Below are positions 56,023-63,836 of a stretch of DNA of 64,000 nucleotides, piece by piece. Position 1 is the first letter of the stretch, and each line of letters opens with the position of its first letter. The translations under genes and the position numbers were made by a program. Origin of the DNA: Fibrobacter sp. UWT2 (GTDB taxonomy: Bacteria > Fibrobacterota > Fibrobacteria > Fibrobacterales > Fibrobacteraceae). The stretch covers positions 124,001 through 188,000 of the forward strand of contig NZ_FRBF01000002.1 in assembly GCF_900142545.1 (NCBI RefSeq), in the 5' to 3' direction. The notes under the pieces were generated by a model. That model was given only the letters and a program-made list of their open reading frames with translations, ran no database searches and was not told the DNA's origin.

Positions 56023-56471
56023 TGACTGCTTTAGCCAACTCGCTTTCTTGCCTGATTGCCCTCGGTTGCGCCTCGTTCTTGTGGCGCAAAGGGTCGTCAC
56101 CGTACCGCAACGGCGCTCTTCTTGCCGGATTCCTGGTCCTGTTCAGCCTGTTCACTTATTTTGCGGGCGACATCTCCGTGGACCCGACGCTGGAGCATTA
56201 CCCCTTCCGTATGTTGGCCTTATGCCTTTGCCTGTCGACGACATCGCTGCCTCTTTACCGTAGACGTTATTTGGTGCTGGCGCAATCACTCTGGTGCTGG
56301 ATTGAACTCTTTGGCGGCATTGCCTTGTATTACCGCGGCATCGATATTGCCTGGACTCGCATTCTTGCGGTTTTGGGCATGACTCTTTGCAGTACATTCC
56401 TCTCGAAGATTTCAAAAGAGATGGAATTTTGCCTGATGGTCTTCTGGCTTGCTGTCTGGGTGTTCTTCTAA
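56022..56471 (+). CDS. Small polytopic membrane protein of the cytochrome cluster
   Basis: The 149-residue protein has four or five hydrophobic segments and no cofactor motif. It is coupled to the NrfD fusion by a TAATG overlap, so it is probably a structural subunit of the same complex, comparable in position to the small membrane subunits of ACIII. No family is recognised. Its stop overlaps the convergent glycosyltransferase-like gene by 4 nt. Confidence 0.7.
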   Translation: MTALANSLSCLIALGCASFLWRKGSSPYRNGALLAGFLVLFSLFTYFAGDISVDPTLEHYPFRMLALCLCLSTTSLPLYRRRYLVLAQSLWCWIELFGGIALYYRGIDIAWTRILAVLGMTLCSTFLSKISKEMEFCLMVFWLAVWVFF

Positions 56472-57217
56472 ACCGAAATTTCTTTGAGATAATCCGCGGT
56501 TAGTTTCGAGAGCGATGTTGCTTTGTCACGCTTGAACTGACGGCGTTTTTTGCCTTTGTCGATTCCCAGGAATTTTAGCAACATGGTCGGGTGACGTAAG
56601 GTGAACCCCAGCAAGAAAGAGGCGGGGAGCGTCTTGTAATAGATTTCCCACAACGGTGCGACTGCGTTTTTATCGTTGAAATAAAGCCCGTTTACCAAAC
56701 TTGCCGGATCGTTATCCAAAGTCGTCACCAGGTAAGGAACGCTGAACATCTTTCCGCCGGCATGAGCCATACGGAGGGCGTAATCCACCAATCTGAATTT
56801 TGGAGGCAATTCCAGGTCAAACAGGCCTGTGCGCTGGATAATCCGGCTTGAAAACACGGCTATCAAGGGGTTGGATGCCGACACGTATCGCATCTTCTCG
56901 TTTTCTGAAATCGGAACAAATCCCTTGGCCCCATGAAGCAACAATCCGCCGTAAAAATGCTCTTTGAATTTTAGTCGCGGCGCGAAGGCGTCTACCATGG
57001 GGAACCCTTCGGTGACTTCGGCCAAGTTGTTCAGAAAGTCGCGGTCAATTTTCACTGCGGGGTGAGTGACTACCACCCATTCGGCATCAATACTTTGCAG
57101 AGGCTGGTTCCAGTCCGAACAGTGAAACCACCCTAGAGCAGGGTCTTCAAAAGGAGGAATCCATTTGTCAGAAGGGGAGGTGTTTTCGTCGAGTACAATG
57201 ACGTCAAACTGCCGCAT
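56468..57217 (-). CDS. Glycosyltransferase-like protein
   Basis: The 249-residue protein begins FDVIVLDENTSPSDKWIPPF and has AEWVVVTHPAVKIDRDFL, where a DxD-type metal site of GT2/GT-A folds would be. Then come DAFAPRLKF and ISENEKMRYVSASNPLIAVFSS. The pattern suggests a GT-A glycosyltransferase of an unusual kind; a hydrophobic segment near residue 200 may touch the membrane. The assignment is tentative. The gene ends 4 nt inside the convergent cytochrome cluster and starts 12 nt after the PorQ-like gene. Confidence 0.5.
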   Translation of the reverse strand: MRQFDVIVLDENTSPSDKWIPPFEDPALGWFHCSDWNQPLQSIDAEWVVVTHPAVKIDRDFLNNLAEVTEGFPMVDAFAPRLKFKEHFYGGLLLHGAKGFVPISENEKMRYVSASNPLIAVFSSRIIQRTGLFDLELPPKFRLVDYALRMAHAGGKMFSVPYLVTTLDNDPASLVNGLYFNDKNAVAPLWEIYYKTLPASFLLGFTLRHPTMLLKFLGIDKGKKRRQFKRDKATSLSKLTADYLKEISV

Positions 57218-57229
57218 CGCACACCTGAA

Positions 57230-58240
57230 TTAGAAGTTCACGCGAACTCCGAGCCTGTGCTCGTGGCCCATTCCCTCGGCCAGGTACGAGAAACTGTAAT
57301 CGAGGGCGAACAAGTCCATGGCATAGCCAAGACCAGCACTTAACATATGGGCGTTGTTCGTTTCGTCTGGGCGGTCTTCGGAAGCCATCAGTTCCTTGGC
57401 GTCGCGAATCAAGTCGAGCCAGGTGCGTTCAAAACCTGCGCGAATAAAGAAGTGTTGACCCAGGGCGTATTCGCCACCCAGGCTCAAGAAGGCTTCCTGG
57501 TAACGCGGAAAATCACTGTCCACAAAAACCGTCAGGCGGGGGAGCACCTTGGGTCTGAAGAAGCCTGCAATAGCAAACGTCTGCGACATCGGGTAGTATT
57601 CGTTTTCGCCGTCGTCCACGTAGTCACGCAGTAGGCATCCGAAATCGCGGCCCATGAGTGTAAGTCCGTAACGGTTGCTTTGGGACTGCCAAGTGATACC
57701 CCAGTCAAAAGCGGCACCGATAGCGGTACGGTCGCCAGCCTCATCAGTTAATTTGTCGGCTGCAAACTTAAGCGTTGCGCCGAAACGAATGTGCTTGAGC
57801 GGGAAGGCGATTGTTGCCGTAGCGAGTTGGCTGAACGGTTCGTAGGACTGTCCGGTTGGTTCGCCGTATTCGTTGTAGCCGTCAATGTTGCCGTAAGAAA
57901 GCCAGTTGTACGAAACTTGGTAAATGTACTTGTTGTAGTGCCCGGTGTAGTAGATGCTTCCCTGGTTGTCGGCCATGTCGCCTGTCTGCCAGTGAACCGA
58001 TGCGATATGGTTCTTGCCTTCGGGCAAAATAACTGCGGCCGGGTTCAACTGCGTAATCGTCGGATCGGTAGAAACTCCGGCACTGGCGGACTTTTCCAAC
58101 GCTGCATTACGGGGGCTATCAAAGGTATTGATAAACGAGAACACTTCTTGTCCGGCATCGCCTTGGCTAAAGTAGGCATGGCTTGCTGCAGGAAGGGTGA
58201 GCAGCGCAAAAGCCGTTGTCAAAAAGTGCTTGAAATTCAT
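57230..58240 (-). CDS. PorQ/PorV-like outer-membrane protein
   Basis: The 336-residue protein has a signal peptide ending at SHAYF. It then has the FadL/PorV-type start: FINTFDSPRNAALEKSASAGV, ITQLNPAAVILPEG and barrel-like strands ending in RVNF. PorV/PorQ proteins are shuttle and attachment barrels of the type IX secretion system. The presence of several secreted proteins with T9SS-like tails in this window fits. A general UPF0164-type barrel remains possible. It is transcribed together with the glycosyltransferase-like gene. Confidence 0.7.
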   Translation of the reverse strand: MNFKHFLTTAFALLTLPAASHAYFSQGDAGQEVFSFINTFDSPRNAALEKSASAGVSTDPTITQLNPAAVILPEGKNHIASVHWQTGDMADNQGSIYYTGHYNKYIYQVSYNWLSYGNIDGYNEYGEPTGQSYEPFSQLATATIAFPLKHIRFGATLKFAADKLTDEAGDRTAIGAAFDWGITWQSQSNRYGLTLMGRDFGCLLRDYVDDGENEYYPMSQTFAIAGFFRPKVLPRLTVFVDSDFPRYQEAFLSLGGEYALGQHFFIRAGFERTWLDLIRDAKELMASEDRPDETNNAHMLSAGLGYAMDLFALDYSFSYLAEGMGHEHRLGVRVNF

Positions 58241-58321
58241 GATTGAAATTTACAAATATTGTGGCGGAGAGAGTGTGAAATTCCCTAAAAAAGCGTTAAA
58301 TTTTACGAATAAATGGGAATT

Positions 58322-58350
58322 TTGCCTTTACAAAAGGCGAAACGTTTAAT
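58322..58350 (+). promoter_or_regulatory. Probable promoter for tRNA-Lys(TTT)
   Basis: TTGCCT (58322-58327) and TTTAAT (58345-58350) are 17 nt apart and end 16 nt before the tRNA. GCCTTT and AAAGGC form a small palindrome over the -35 region. Confidence 0.5.
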
Positions 58351-58366
58351 ATATTTGGGTGCGTTC

Positions 58367-58439
58367 GGGCTACTAGCTCAGTTGGTAGAGCAACGCCCTT
58401 TTAAGGCGTGGGTCGAAGGTTCGAGCCCTTCGTAGCTCA
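58367..58439 (+). tRNA. tRNA-Lys (anticodon TTT)
   Basis: Acceptor GGGCTAC/GTAGCTC, anticodon stem ACGCC/GGCGT around CTTTTAA, T-arm GAAGGTTCGAGCCCTTC and discriminator A are all present. Confidence 0.96.
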
Positions 58440-58441
58440 GG

Positions 58442-58477
58442 AAACCGGTTCTAGATTTTCTAGAATCGGTTTTTCTT
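58442..58477 (+). terminator. Terminator after tRNA-Lys(TTT)
   Basis: AACCGGTTCTAGA pairs with TCTAGAATCGGTT (one mismatch), followed by TTTCTTTT. Confidence 0.8.
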
Positions 58478-58526
58478 TTGAAAAACGCTCCTCAAACGAA
58501 TCTTATTTTATTATATTTGTCGCACT

Positions 58527-58600
58527 CGGGGTGTAGCTCAGCCTGGTAGAGCGTCTGCTTTGGGAGCAGAATGTCATCAGTTCGAATCTGGTTACCCCGA
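58527..58600 (+). tRNA. tRNA-Pro (anticodon TGG)
   Basis: Acceptor CGGGGTG/TACCCCG, anticodon stem TCTGC/GCAGA around TTTGGGA, T-loop TTCGAAT and discriminator A are present. Its 3' end recurs twice downstream. Confidence 0.95.
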
Positions 58601-58640
58601 TATAGAAAAAAGCACCCCTTGTGGGTGCTTTTTCTATATC
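58600..58640 (+). terminator. Terminator after tRNA-Pro
   Basis: ATATAGAAAAAAGCACCC pairs with GGGTGCTTTTTCTATAT (one bulged A) around CTTGT, a stem of about 17 bp. Confidence 0.85.
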
Positions 58641-58643
58641 TTA

Positions 58644-58744
58644 GGTAACCAGATCAGCTTCACCGAAGGTGAAGCCCGAAGGGCAAGCCGGGCAGTGAGC
58701 GAAGCGAAACCGAAGCCGGCGCAGCAATCTGGTTACCCCGATAT
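58644..58744 (+). repeat. Interrupted tRNA-Pro 3' remnant, copy 2
   Basis: ATCAG near 58653, then about 70 nt of foreign GC-rich sequence, then AATCTGGTTACCCCGATAT (58726-58744), identical to the tRNA-Pro 3' end and flank. GGTAACCAGAT (58644-58654) is the exact inverse of ATCTGGTTACC (58728-58738). Confidence 0.7.
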
Positions 58745-58781
58745 GAAAGTCGCACCCCAAACAGGGGTGCGATTTTCATAT
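58741..58781 (+). terminator. Second terminator-like hairpin, after the remnant
   Basis: ATATGAAAGTCGCACCCC pairs over 18 bp (one G-T) with its partner around AAACA. It has the same position and form as the tRNA-Pro terminator but a different stem sequence. Confidence 0.75.
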
Positions 58782-58801
58782 TTGTATAGCAATTCGAACT
58801 G

Positions 58802-58867
58802 ATCAGTTCGACTAAAACCATCGAAAACGAAGTGAGTATTGCGGCAAGAACAATCTGGTTACCCCGA
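58802..58867 (+). repeat. Interrupted tRNA-Pro 3' remnant, copy 3
   Basis: ATCAGTTCGA (58802-58811) equals the tRNA-Pro T-arm sequence at 58576-58585. About 40 nt of foreign sequence follow, then AATCTGGTTACCCCGA (58852-58867). It ends next to the hydrolase stop codon. Confidence 0.7.
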
Positions 58868-58886
58868 TTCATCATTCAAATAAGTT

Positions 58887-59807
58887 TTATTTGTCCCCGT
58901 AGAGAAGCTTTGCTGCAGAGGGTGCCATTTTAGAATCGGAATGGCCGACTCCCTCCACAAGTTTCTTTTCCCAAAGGAAAGGTGTGTCGCGACTAGCTGC
59001 ATCAGCCTTGCAGAATTCAAAGAATTTTTTCCCGCGTTCAAGTCGCGTAAGTCCTTGAGCGTCGGCTTTCTTTGATTGATTTAATGATTCTGTACGTAAG
59101 GTGTCTGCATCGCCAAGTAGAATAATCAGATTTTTTTGATAGTATGCCGCAACGTCGGTTCCGATTTGATCGGCACTTTGGCCAATTCCATAAGGGTAAT
59201 CTATTGTATCTGTCGGAATGGTGTACCAGCCCGCATTGGCGGCAATAGCCCGATCTACTTCTGGCGTCTTGTTGAATAGTAGGTATCTGTGAACAAACTG
59301 AGCTCCGGCAGAATGTCCGTAGATATTGTATTTCGTAGCCTGTGAACCAGAATTTTCAATGAAGTAATGAAAAACCTCACTAATTATGGGGTAGGTCATT
59401 GAATCTTGGGGTACAAATTCACCTGATTCGTTCAAGACATTTCCCCTTTGGTAGGCATTTTCGGAAAAATCATCTTCGCTAAATTGTGGGGCTAGTACAA
59501 TGAATCCGTATTGATCGGCCAAGTCTTTCCAGTCGTCGCGATATTTGTCGCCATTGCGGTCCATGCCGTGCATTATGATTTGCACAGGCATATTTTTAAT
59601 GCTTCCATCGGGGATATGGTAATAGATGTTTATACTTTTGCCTGCATATGCACCCTTGCAGGTGTAGGTTTCCATACCTGTTTTCTTTGAGAAAAGCTGA
59701 TTTTCATTATTAGAAGAGTCTTCTTCATCGCCGGAAGCCGTGGTGGAGCATGCGGAAAACGTGACGGCAACAAAAAAAATCGTAAGCAGACTATAGAATG
59801 TTTTCAT
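58887..59807 (-). CDS. Alpha/beta-hydrolase lipoprotein
   Basis: The 306-residue lipoprotein has lipobox FSAC (Cys20) and a Ser/Asn/Glu linker. The hydrolase domain has IIMHGMDRNG (oxyanion region), nucleophile motif GHSAGAQ (near 180), an acid candidate in LLGDADTLR and the His in GVGHSD. It resembles CE1/feruloyl-esterase-like or poly-ester hydrolases related to the protein at 16087. It is anchored in the envelope. The substrate is not clear. Confidence 0.8.
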   Translation of the reverse strand: MKTFYSLLTIFFVAVTFSACSTTASGDEEDSSNNENQLFSKKTGMETYTCKGAYAGKSINIYYHIPDGSIKNMPVQIIMHGMDRNGDKYRDDWKDLADQYGFIVLAPQFSEDDFSENAYQRGNVLNESGEFVPQDSMTYPIISEVFHYFIENSGSQATKYNIYGHSAGAQFVHRYLLFNKTPEVDRAIAANAGWYTIPTDTIDYPYGIGQSADQIGTDVAAYYQKNLIILLGDADTLRTESLNQSKKADAQGLTRLERGKKFFEFCKADAASRDTPFLWEKKLVEGVGHSDSKMAPSAAKLLYGDK

Positions 59808-59905
59808 TTCTCCCTCCGATTAATAGATGACTTCTATGAGCTTTTTTGAAATTAGCAATTTTGCTGCAAATTTTTTTATAAATTTCCTTTCAAAAGGGAG
59901 GATTT

Positions 59906-60943
59906 ATGAATTTAGTCTACAAATCACTTATTGGTGTTAGCATTTTATCTCTTATTGCTTGTGGCGACGATAGTGCGTCATCTGCATCTAAAGATAGCGT
60001 CAAAAAGGGGCTTCCCTCTGAGGTTTCCTCGCCGGTTGATTTAGCCTATTACGAATGCGATGAAGAACTCGAGGGCGTTTCCGTATACGTAAAATCAGCC
60101 GAAATCGATTACGTTTGTAATGGCGACGGATGGTTTAGGGCCGATGACCCTGTAAGCGAAATCCGTTATTCCGAAATAAATGGCAATTCGAAGGATTCTG
60201 TAAAGACCGATTCTACAGAAGCGACGGATCCTGAAGAAGAACCGGATGTTTCCGAAAATACCTTCACGGATGCTCGCGATGGCCAAGTCTACAAAATGGT
60301 GAAAATCGGTTCGCAGGTCTGGATGGCGCAGAACTTGAATTACGATTATCAGGTGGATGGCGAAAGCTATGGCTCATATTGTTATACTCACATGGTATCC
60401 ATGTGCAGTACGTACGGTCGTCTCTATACTTGGGCCGCGGCCATGGATAGCGCAGCTGTATTTAGCGAAGACGGCAAGGGTTGTGGCAATGATGCGGCTT
60501 GTTCTTTGCCTGAACGCGTGAGAGGGGTTTGTCCGGAAGGCTGGCACCTGCCGAGTGCTTTGGAATGGGATACCTTGTTGACCTTTGTCGGAAAAACCGC
60601 AGAAGGCTATTTAGCGCTTAAGTCGACAAGTGGCTGGAGTAATGGCCGCAATGGAACGGATTCCACAGGCTTTTCGATGAAACCGGCGGGTTATAGGGAC
60701 ACACAAAATGCGAATGATTCGTCTCCGTTTGCTAATAAAACTGCAGGTTTTGCTGGCGAAAAAGATGTCGCTCGTTTTTGGGTGTCTTCGGGACCCTATG
60801 ATGATAACGAAATAGCTAAAAGCGATTTGCAGTTTGAAGTGAACTTCACGTCCGAAGAATGGGATGATGACGGTTTTGCTGATGAAGGTATTGGTTTTAC
60901 TGCAAGGCGTTTTGCCTATTCGGTTCGTTGCGTAAAAGACTAG
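59906..60943 (+). CDS. FISUMP-domain lipoprotein
   Basis: The 345-residue lipoprotein has lipobox LIAC (Cys19) followed by GDDSASSAS and a linker of about 95 residues. The classic FISUMP domain has DARDGQVYKMVKIGSQVWMAQNLNY, MCSTYGRLYTWAAAMDS, GVCPEGWHLPSALEWD and the closing YSVRCVKD. GGGAGG precedes the ATG. It is separate from the island genes and convergent with trmFO, overlapping its stop by 4 nt. Confidence 0.9.
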   Translation: MNLVYKSLIGVSILSLIACGDDSASSASKDSVKKGLPSEVSSPVDLAYYECDEELEGVSVYVKSAEIDYVCNGDGWFRADDPVSEIRYSEINGNSKDSVKTDSTEATDPEEEPDVSENTFTDARDGQVYKMVKIGSQVWMAQNLNYDYQVDGESYGSYCYTHMVSMCSTYGRLYTWAAAMDSAAVFSEDGKGCGNDAACSLPERVRGVCPEGWHLPSALEWDTLLTFVGKTAEGYLALKSTSGWSNGRNGTDSTGFSMKPAGYRDTQNANDSSPFANKTAGFAGEKDVARFWVSSGPYDDNEIAKSDLQFEVNFTSEEWDDDGFADEGIGFTARRFAYSVRCVKD

Positions 60944-62271
60944 ACCATCTTCCTATCGGCAATCCACTTTCGAACAGATTCTTCGGCGCGAGCCGCAAGA
61001 ATCTCTTTTTTATTCTTCTTCTTGAGGCCTTCGTGGTGGGGGAGCAGCCCGAAGTTGAAATTCATCGGCTGGAAGTCCTCGTTTTCTTCCACGAGGCGGT
61101 TCATGAGCGAGCCGATACAACTCTCGTCGGGGAGCGGGTCGGCATGACCGTGCAGAATCGTCTGCGCCATGTTCCAGGCGGCGTACCAGCCGGTCGCAAC
61201 AGCTTCGGTGTAGCCTTCGGAACCTGTAATCTGGCCTGCAAACCATGTAGGCGGAATGCCCTTGGCGCATTCAAGATCTGGACGCAGGCGGAGCGTCTTG
61301 TCCAGGAACTTGGGCGATTCAATAAAGGTGTTGCGGTGCATGCAGCCGAGGCGCGCAAATTTTGCGTTGCGCAAGGCCGGCACCATAGTGAAGATTTCTT
61401 TCTGCGTGCCCCACTTGAGGCGCGTTTGGAAACCCACCATGTTGAACAAAGTCTTTTGCTTGTTTTCGGCGCGGAGCTGAATAACGGCATACCACAAATG
61501 ACCGTCGTTTCCAAGCCCAAGCCCTATCGGGCGCATGGGCCCGTGGCGTAACGTTTCGTAGCCACGACGCGCCATTTCTTCTACGGGCAAGCAGCCTTCG
61601 AACAGCTCGTTCTTTTCGAACGGGCGAGGTTCCGTGCTTTCGGCTTCGCAGAGCTTGCGCACGAATTCGGCGTAAGTTTCCTTGTCCAGCGGGCAGTTGA
61701 TAAAGTCTGCCGTTTCGCCCTTTTCCCAGCGGTTGCGGTAAAAGGCGTGATTAAAGTCGATGCTGTCCGTTTCGATGACGGGAGCGATGGCATCGAAAAA
61801 GTGCAAACGGTTGCTGCCGAGACGCTTGAAAATGTCGTCGGCGAGCGCGTCACTAGCCAAGGGGCCTGCCGCTACAAGTGTGGGGCAGTCGCCTTCAAGG
61901 CTCGTAACTTCTTCGCGATGAAGTGTAATGTTCGGGGATTCCGCGATCTTTTTCTCGACTGATTCGCTGAAAATATCGCGGTTCACCGTCAGGGAATCGC
62001 CTGCAGGCACGGCTGCTTCGCGAGCAGAGTCCAGCAAAAAGCTTCCGAGCATGGTGAGTTCCTGCTTCAAAAGGCCATGGGCACTTGTGATCCCCAAAGC
62101 CTTAAAGCTGTTGGAACAAACTAATTGGGCCAGATGACCGTCCTTGTGGGCGGGCGTCGGCTTGACCGGACGCATTTCATACAAATCCACTTTAAAACCG
62201 CGGCTAGCAAGTTGCAAAGCCGCTTCGCATCCGGCGAGTCCACCACCGATTACACGTACGCGTTCATTCAT
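60940..62271 (-). CDS. trmFO: Methylenetetrahydrofolate-tRNA-(uracil-54) methyltransferase
   Basis: The 443-residue flavoprotein begins VRVIGGGLAGCEAALQLA, the FAD-binding motif. It has LVCSNSFKAL near residue 50, TRGLLK-type sequence HGLLKQEL near 65, and GQITGSEGYTEAVATG near 350, as expected for TrmFO. It forms ribothymidine at tRNA position 54 using methylene-THF. Its ATG overlaps the stop of the preceding 151-residue gene (TGATG), so translation is coupled. Confidence 0.95.
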   Translation of the reverse strand: MNERVRVIGGGLAGCEAALQLASRGFKVDLYEMRPVKPTPAHKDGHLAQLVCSNSFKALGITSAHGLLKQELTMLGSFLLDSAREAAVPAGDSLTVNRDIFSESVEKKIAESPNITLHREEVTSLEGDCPTLVAAGPLASDALADDIFKRLGSNRLHFFDAIAPVIETDSIDFNHAFYRNRWEKGETADFINCPLDKETYAEFVRKLCEAESTEPRPFEKNELFEGCLPVEEMARRGYETLRHGPMRPIGLGLGNDGHLWYAVIQLRAENKQKTLFNMVGFQTRLKWGTQKEIFTMVPALRNAKFARLGCMHRNTFIESPKFLDKTLRLRPDLECAKGIPPTWFAGQITGSEGYTEAVATGWYAAWNMAQTILHGHADPLPDESCIGSLMNRLVEENEDFQPMNFNFGLLPHHEGLKKKNKKEILAARAEESVRKWIADRKMV

Positions 62272-62726
62272 CAGTTCATTATGGTCTTGCGATAGTTCTT
62301 CGCGTTACCAATCCAGAGCTTCACGAGCAGTTCTTCCAGCGAGGCCGATGTCACGAACTCGGGGTCGGCGTCTTGAATCTCGTCTGAAATCATATTTGCT
62401 TGCGTGGGGTTCAACATTCCGTAATAAAGCGCTTCCATGAGCTGTGACAGGAATTCCGGTGACACGCGTGCCACGTATTCCATGTCGTTCAGCGGAGGAA
62501 GCTGGCTTTTATCCGGGCTGAACTGGTCCAGGTTGTCCATGGTCCACAGATCAGCGGCCTTACCCATGTCGGCGGTCAGCGCAACGCTTTTAATAGCGGA
62601 ACGGTATTCGTTCCACTCTTTGGCGGTCGTCTTGCCGGCTTTGCGAATCTTCTTCAGAAATCCAAGGACTGTGTAATACAGATCCTTTTCTCTCCGATTG
62701 ATTTCTTTTTGAGACGTGGGCATCAT
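62271..62726 (-). CDS. Hypothetical protein coupled to trmFO
   Basis: The 151-residue soluble, mostly helical protein has no recognised motif (start MMPTSQKEINRREKDLYYTV). AAGGA lies 7 nt before the ATG at 62726; a TTG two codons upstream overlaps that signal. Its stop overlaps the trmFO start, and the AICAR transformylase gene ends 18 nt upstream of it, so the three genes likely form one operon. Confidence 0.7.
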   Translation of the reverse strand: MMPTSQKEINRREKDLYYTVLGFLKKIRKAGKTTAKEWNEYRSAIKSVALTADMGKAADLWTMDNLDQFSPDKSQLPPLNDMEYVARVSPEFLSQLMEALYYGMLNPTQANMISDEIQDADPEFVTSASLEELLVKLWIGNAKNYRKTIMN

Positions 62727-62744
62727 AGGCAATCCTTAAGGATC

Positions 62745-63797
62745 TTAGTGACGGAAATGCCTCATGCCGGTGAATACCATGGCCACGTCGAGCTTGTTGC
62801 ACGCGTCGATGGAGAGGTCGTCCTTCTTGGAGCCACCCGGCTGCACGATGTACTTCACGCCAGCCTTGGCTGCGGCTTCTACGTTGTCCGGGAACGGGAA
62901 GAAGGCGTCGGAGCCCATGACGACTTCGCCGAATACCTTCTGTTCCAGAGCCTTGAGACCGGCCTTGTCGATGCACTTGCCTTTTTCGTTGAAGAACTTC
63001 TGAGCTTCCTTCATGCGGGCAACGTTGTCGCGCACGCGGGGCTGGCAGAGGCGGAGGTTAGAGTCAATGCGGTTCGGCTGGCCGGGGCCGAGGCCGAGAA
63101 CCTGGAAGTAGCCGCGGGCGTATTCGTAACCCATTACGATGGCGTTAGACTTGGTGTGCTTGGTAACAATCCAGGTGAAGCGGGCGAGGGCTTCCTTGTT
63201 CTTGGGGAACTTCTTCTTGGTGACGCATTCGAACTTCTCATAGACGTCCACGTCGCGGTCCTGGACGAGCATGCCGCCAATCACGTGCTTGTAAACCTTC
63301 ATCTTGGTGGCCTTCTTGATTTCGCCCACTTCCAGGAGGCGGATGTCCTTGGACTTGTTCTTGAGAAATTCGAGAGCATCCTTTTCAAAAGCCGGAGCGA
63401 GGAGGATTTCTACGAAACGGCCCTTGAGGAGCATGGCAGTCTTCAGGTCAACCTTCTTGGTCACGGCGATCACAGAACCGAAGGCCGACACCGGGTCACC
63501 TGCCCAGGCGGCTTCGAAAGCCTTGTCGAGGGTCTTGCCGGTTGCAAGTCCGCAGGGGTTCATGTGCTTCACGATGACGACAGCGTTTTCTCCGGCGAAT
63601 TCGCGGGCCATCTCGAGGGCGGCGTCTGCGTCGACGATGTTGTTGTAAGAAAGTTCCTTACCCCAGAGCTGCTTTGCGGTAGCGAGGCTTGCTTCGGTGC
63701 AGGTCGGGTCGCGGTAGAACACCGCAGACTGGTGGGAGTTTTCACCGTAGCGCATGGGAACGGGGTCAACAAATTTCAAGACGAGATCTTTGGACAT
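62745..63797 (-). CDS. purH: Stand-alone AICAR transformylase (C-terminal PurH domain)
   Basis: The 350-residue protein consists only of the transformylase half of bifunctional PurH: start region MRYGENSHQSAVFY, catalytic VKHMNPCG near 76, DPVSAFGS near 100, and GSDAFFPFPDNV with VQPGGSKKDD near the end. It formylates AICAR with 10-formyl-THF. The IMP cyclohydrolase half is not present in the window and must be encoded elsewhere or replaced. The usual Pro of the GENPHQ motif is Ser. It leads an apparent operon with the hypothetical gene and trmFO. Confidence 0.92.
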   Translation of the reverse strand: MSKDLVLKFVDPVPMRYGENSHQSAVFYRDPTCTEASLATAKQLWGKELSYNNIVDADAALEMAREFAGENAVVIVKHMNPCGLATGKTLDKAFEAAWAGDPVSAFGSVIAVTKKVDLKTAMLLKGRFVEILLAPAFEKDALEFLKNKSKDIRLLEVGEIKKATKMKVYKHVIGGMLVQDRDVDVYEKFECVTKKKFPKNKEALARFTWIVTKHTKSNAIVMGYEYARGYFQVLGLGPGQPNRIDSNLRLCQPRVRDNVARMKEAQKFFNEKGKCIDKAGLKALEQKVFGEVVMGSDAFFPFPDNVEAAAKAGVKYIVQPGGSKKDDLSIDACNKLDVAMVFTGMRHFRH

Positions 63798-63836
63798 AAG
63801 GTTTCCTTTGTTGTTTTCAAACTTTAATATAAAATT

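Noticed and set aside
58501-58526. Promoter for tRNA-Pro
   Set aside because: There are A/T-rich -10-like words, but no -35 box at acceptable spacing could be fixed.
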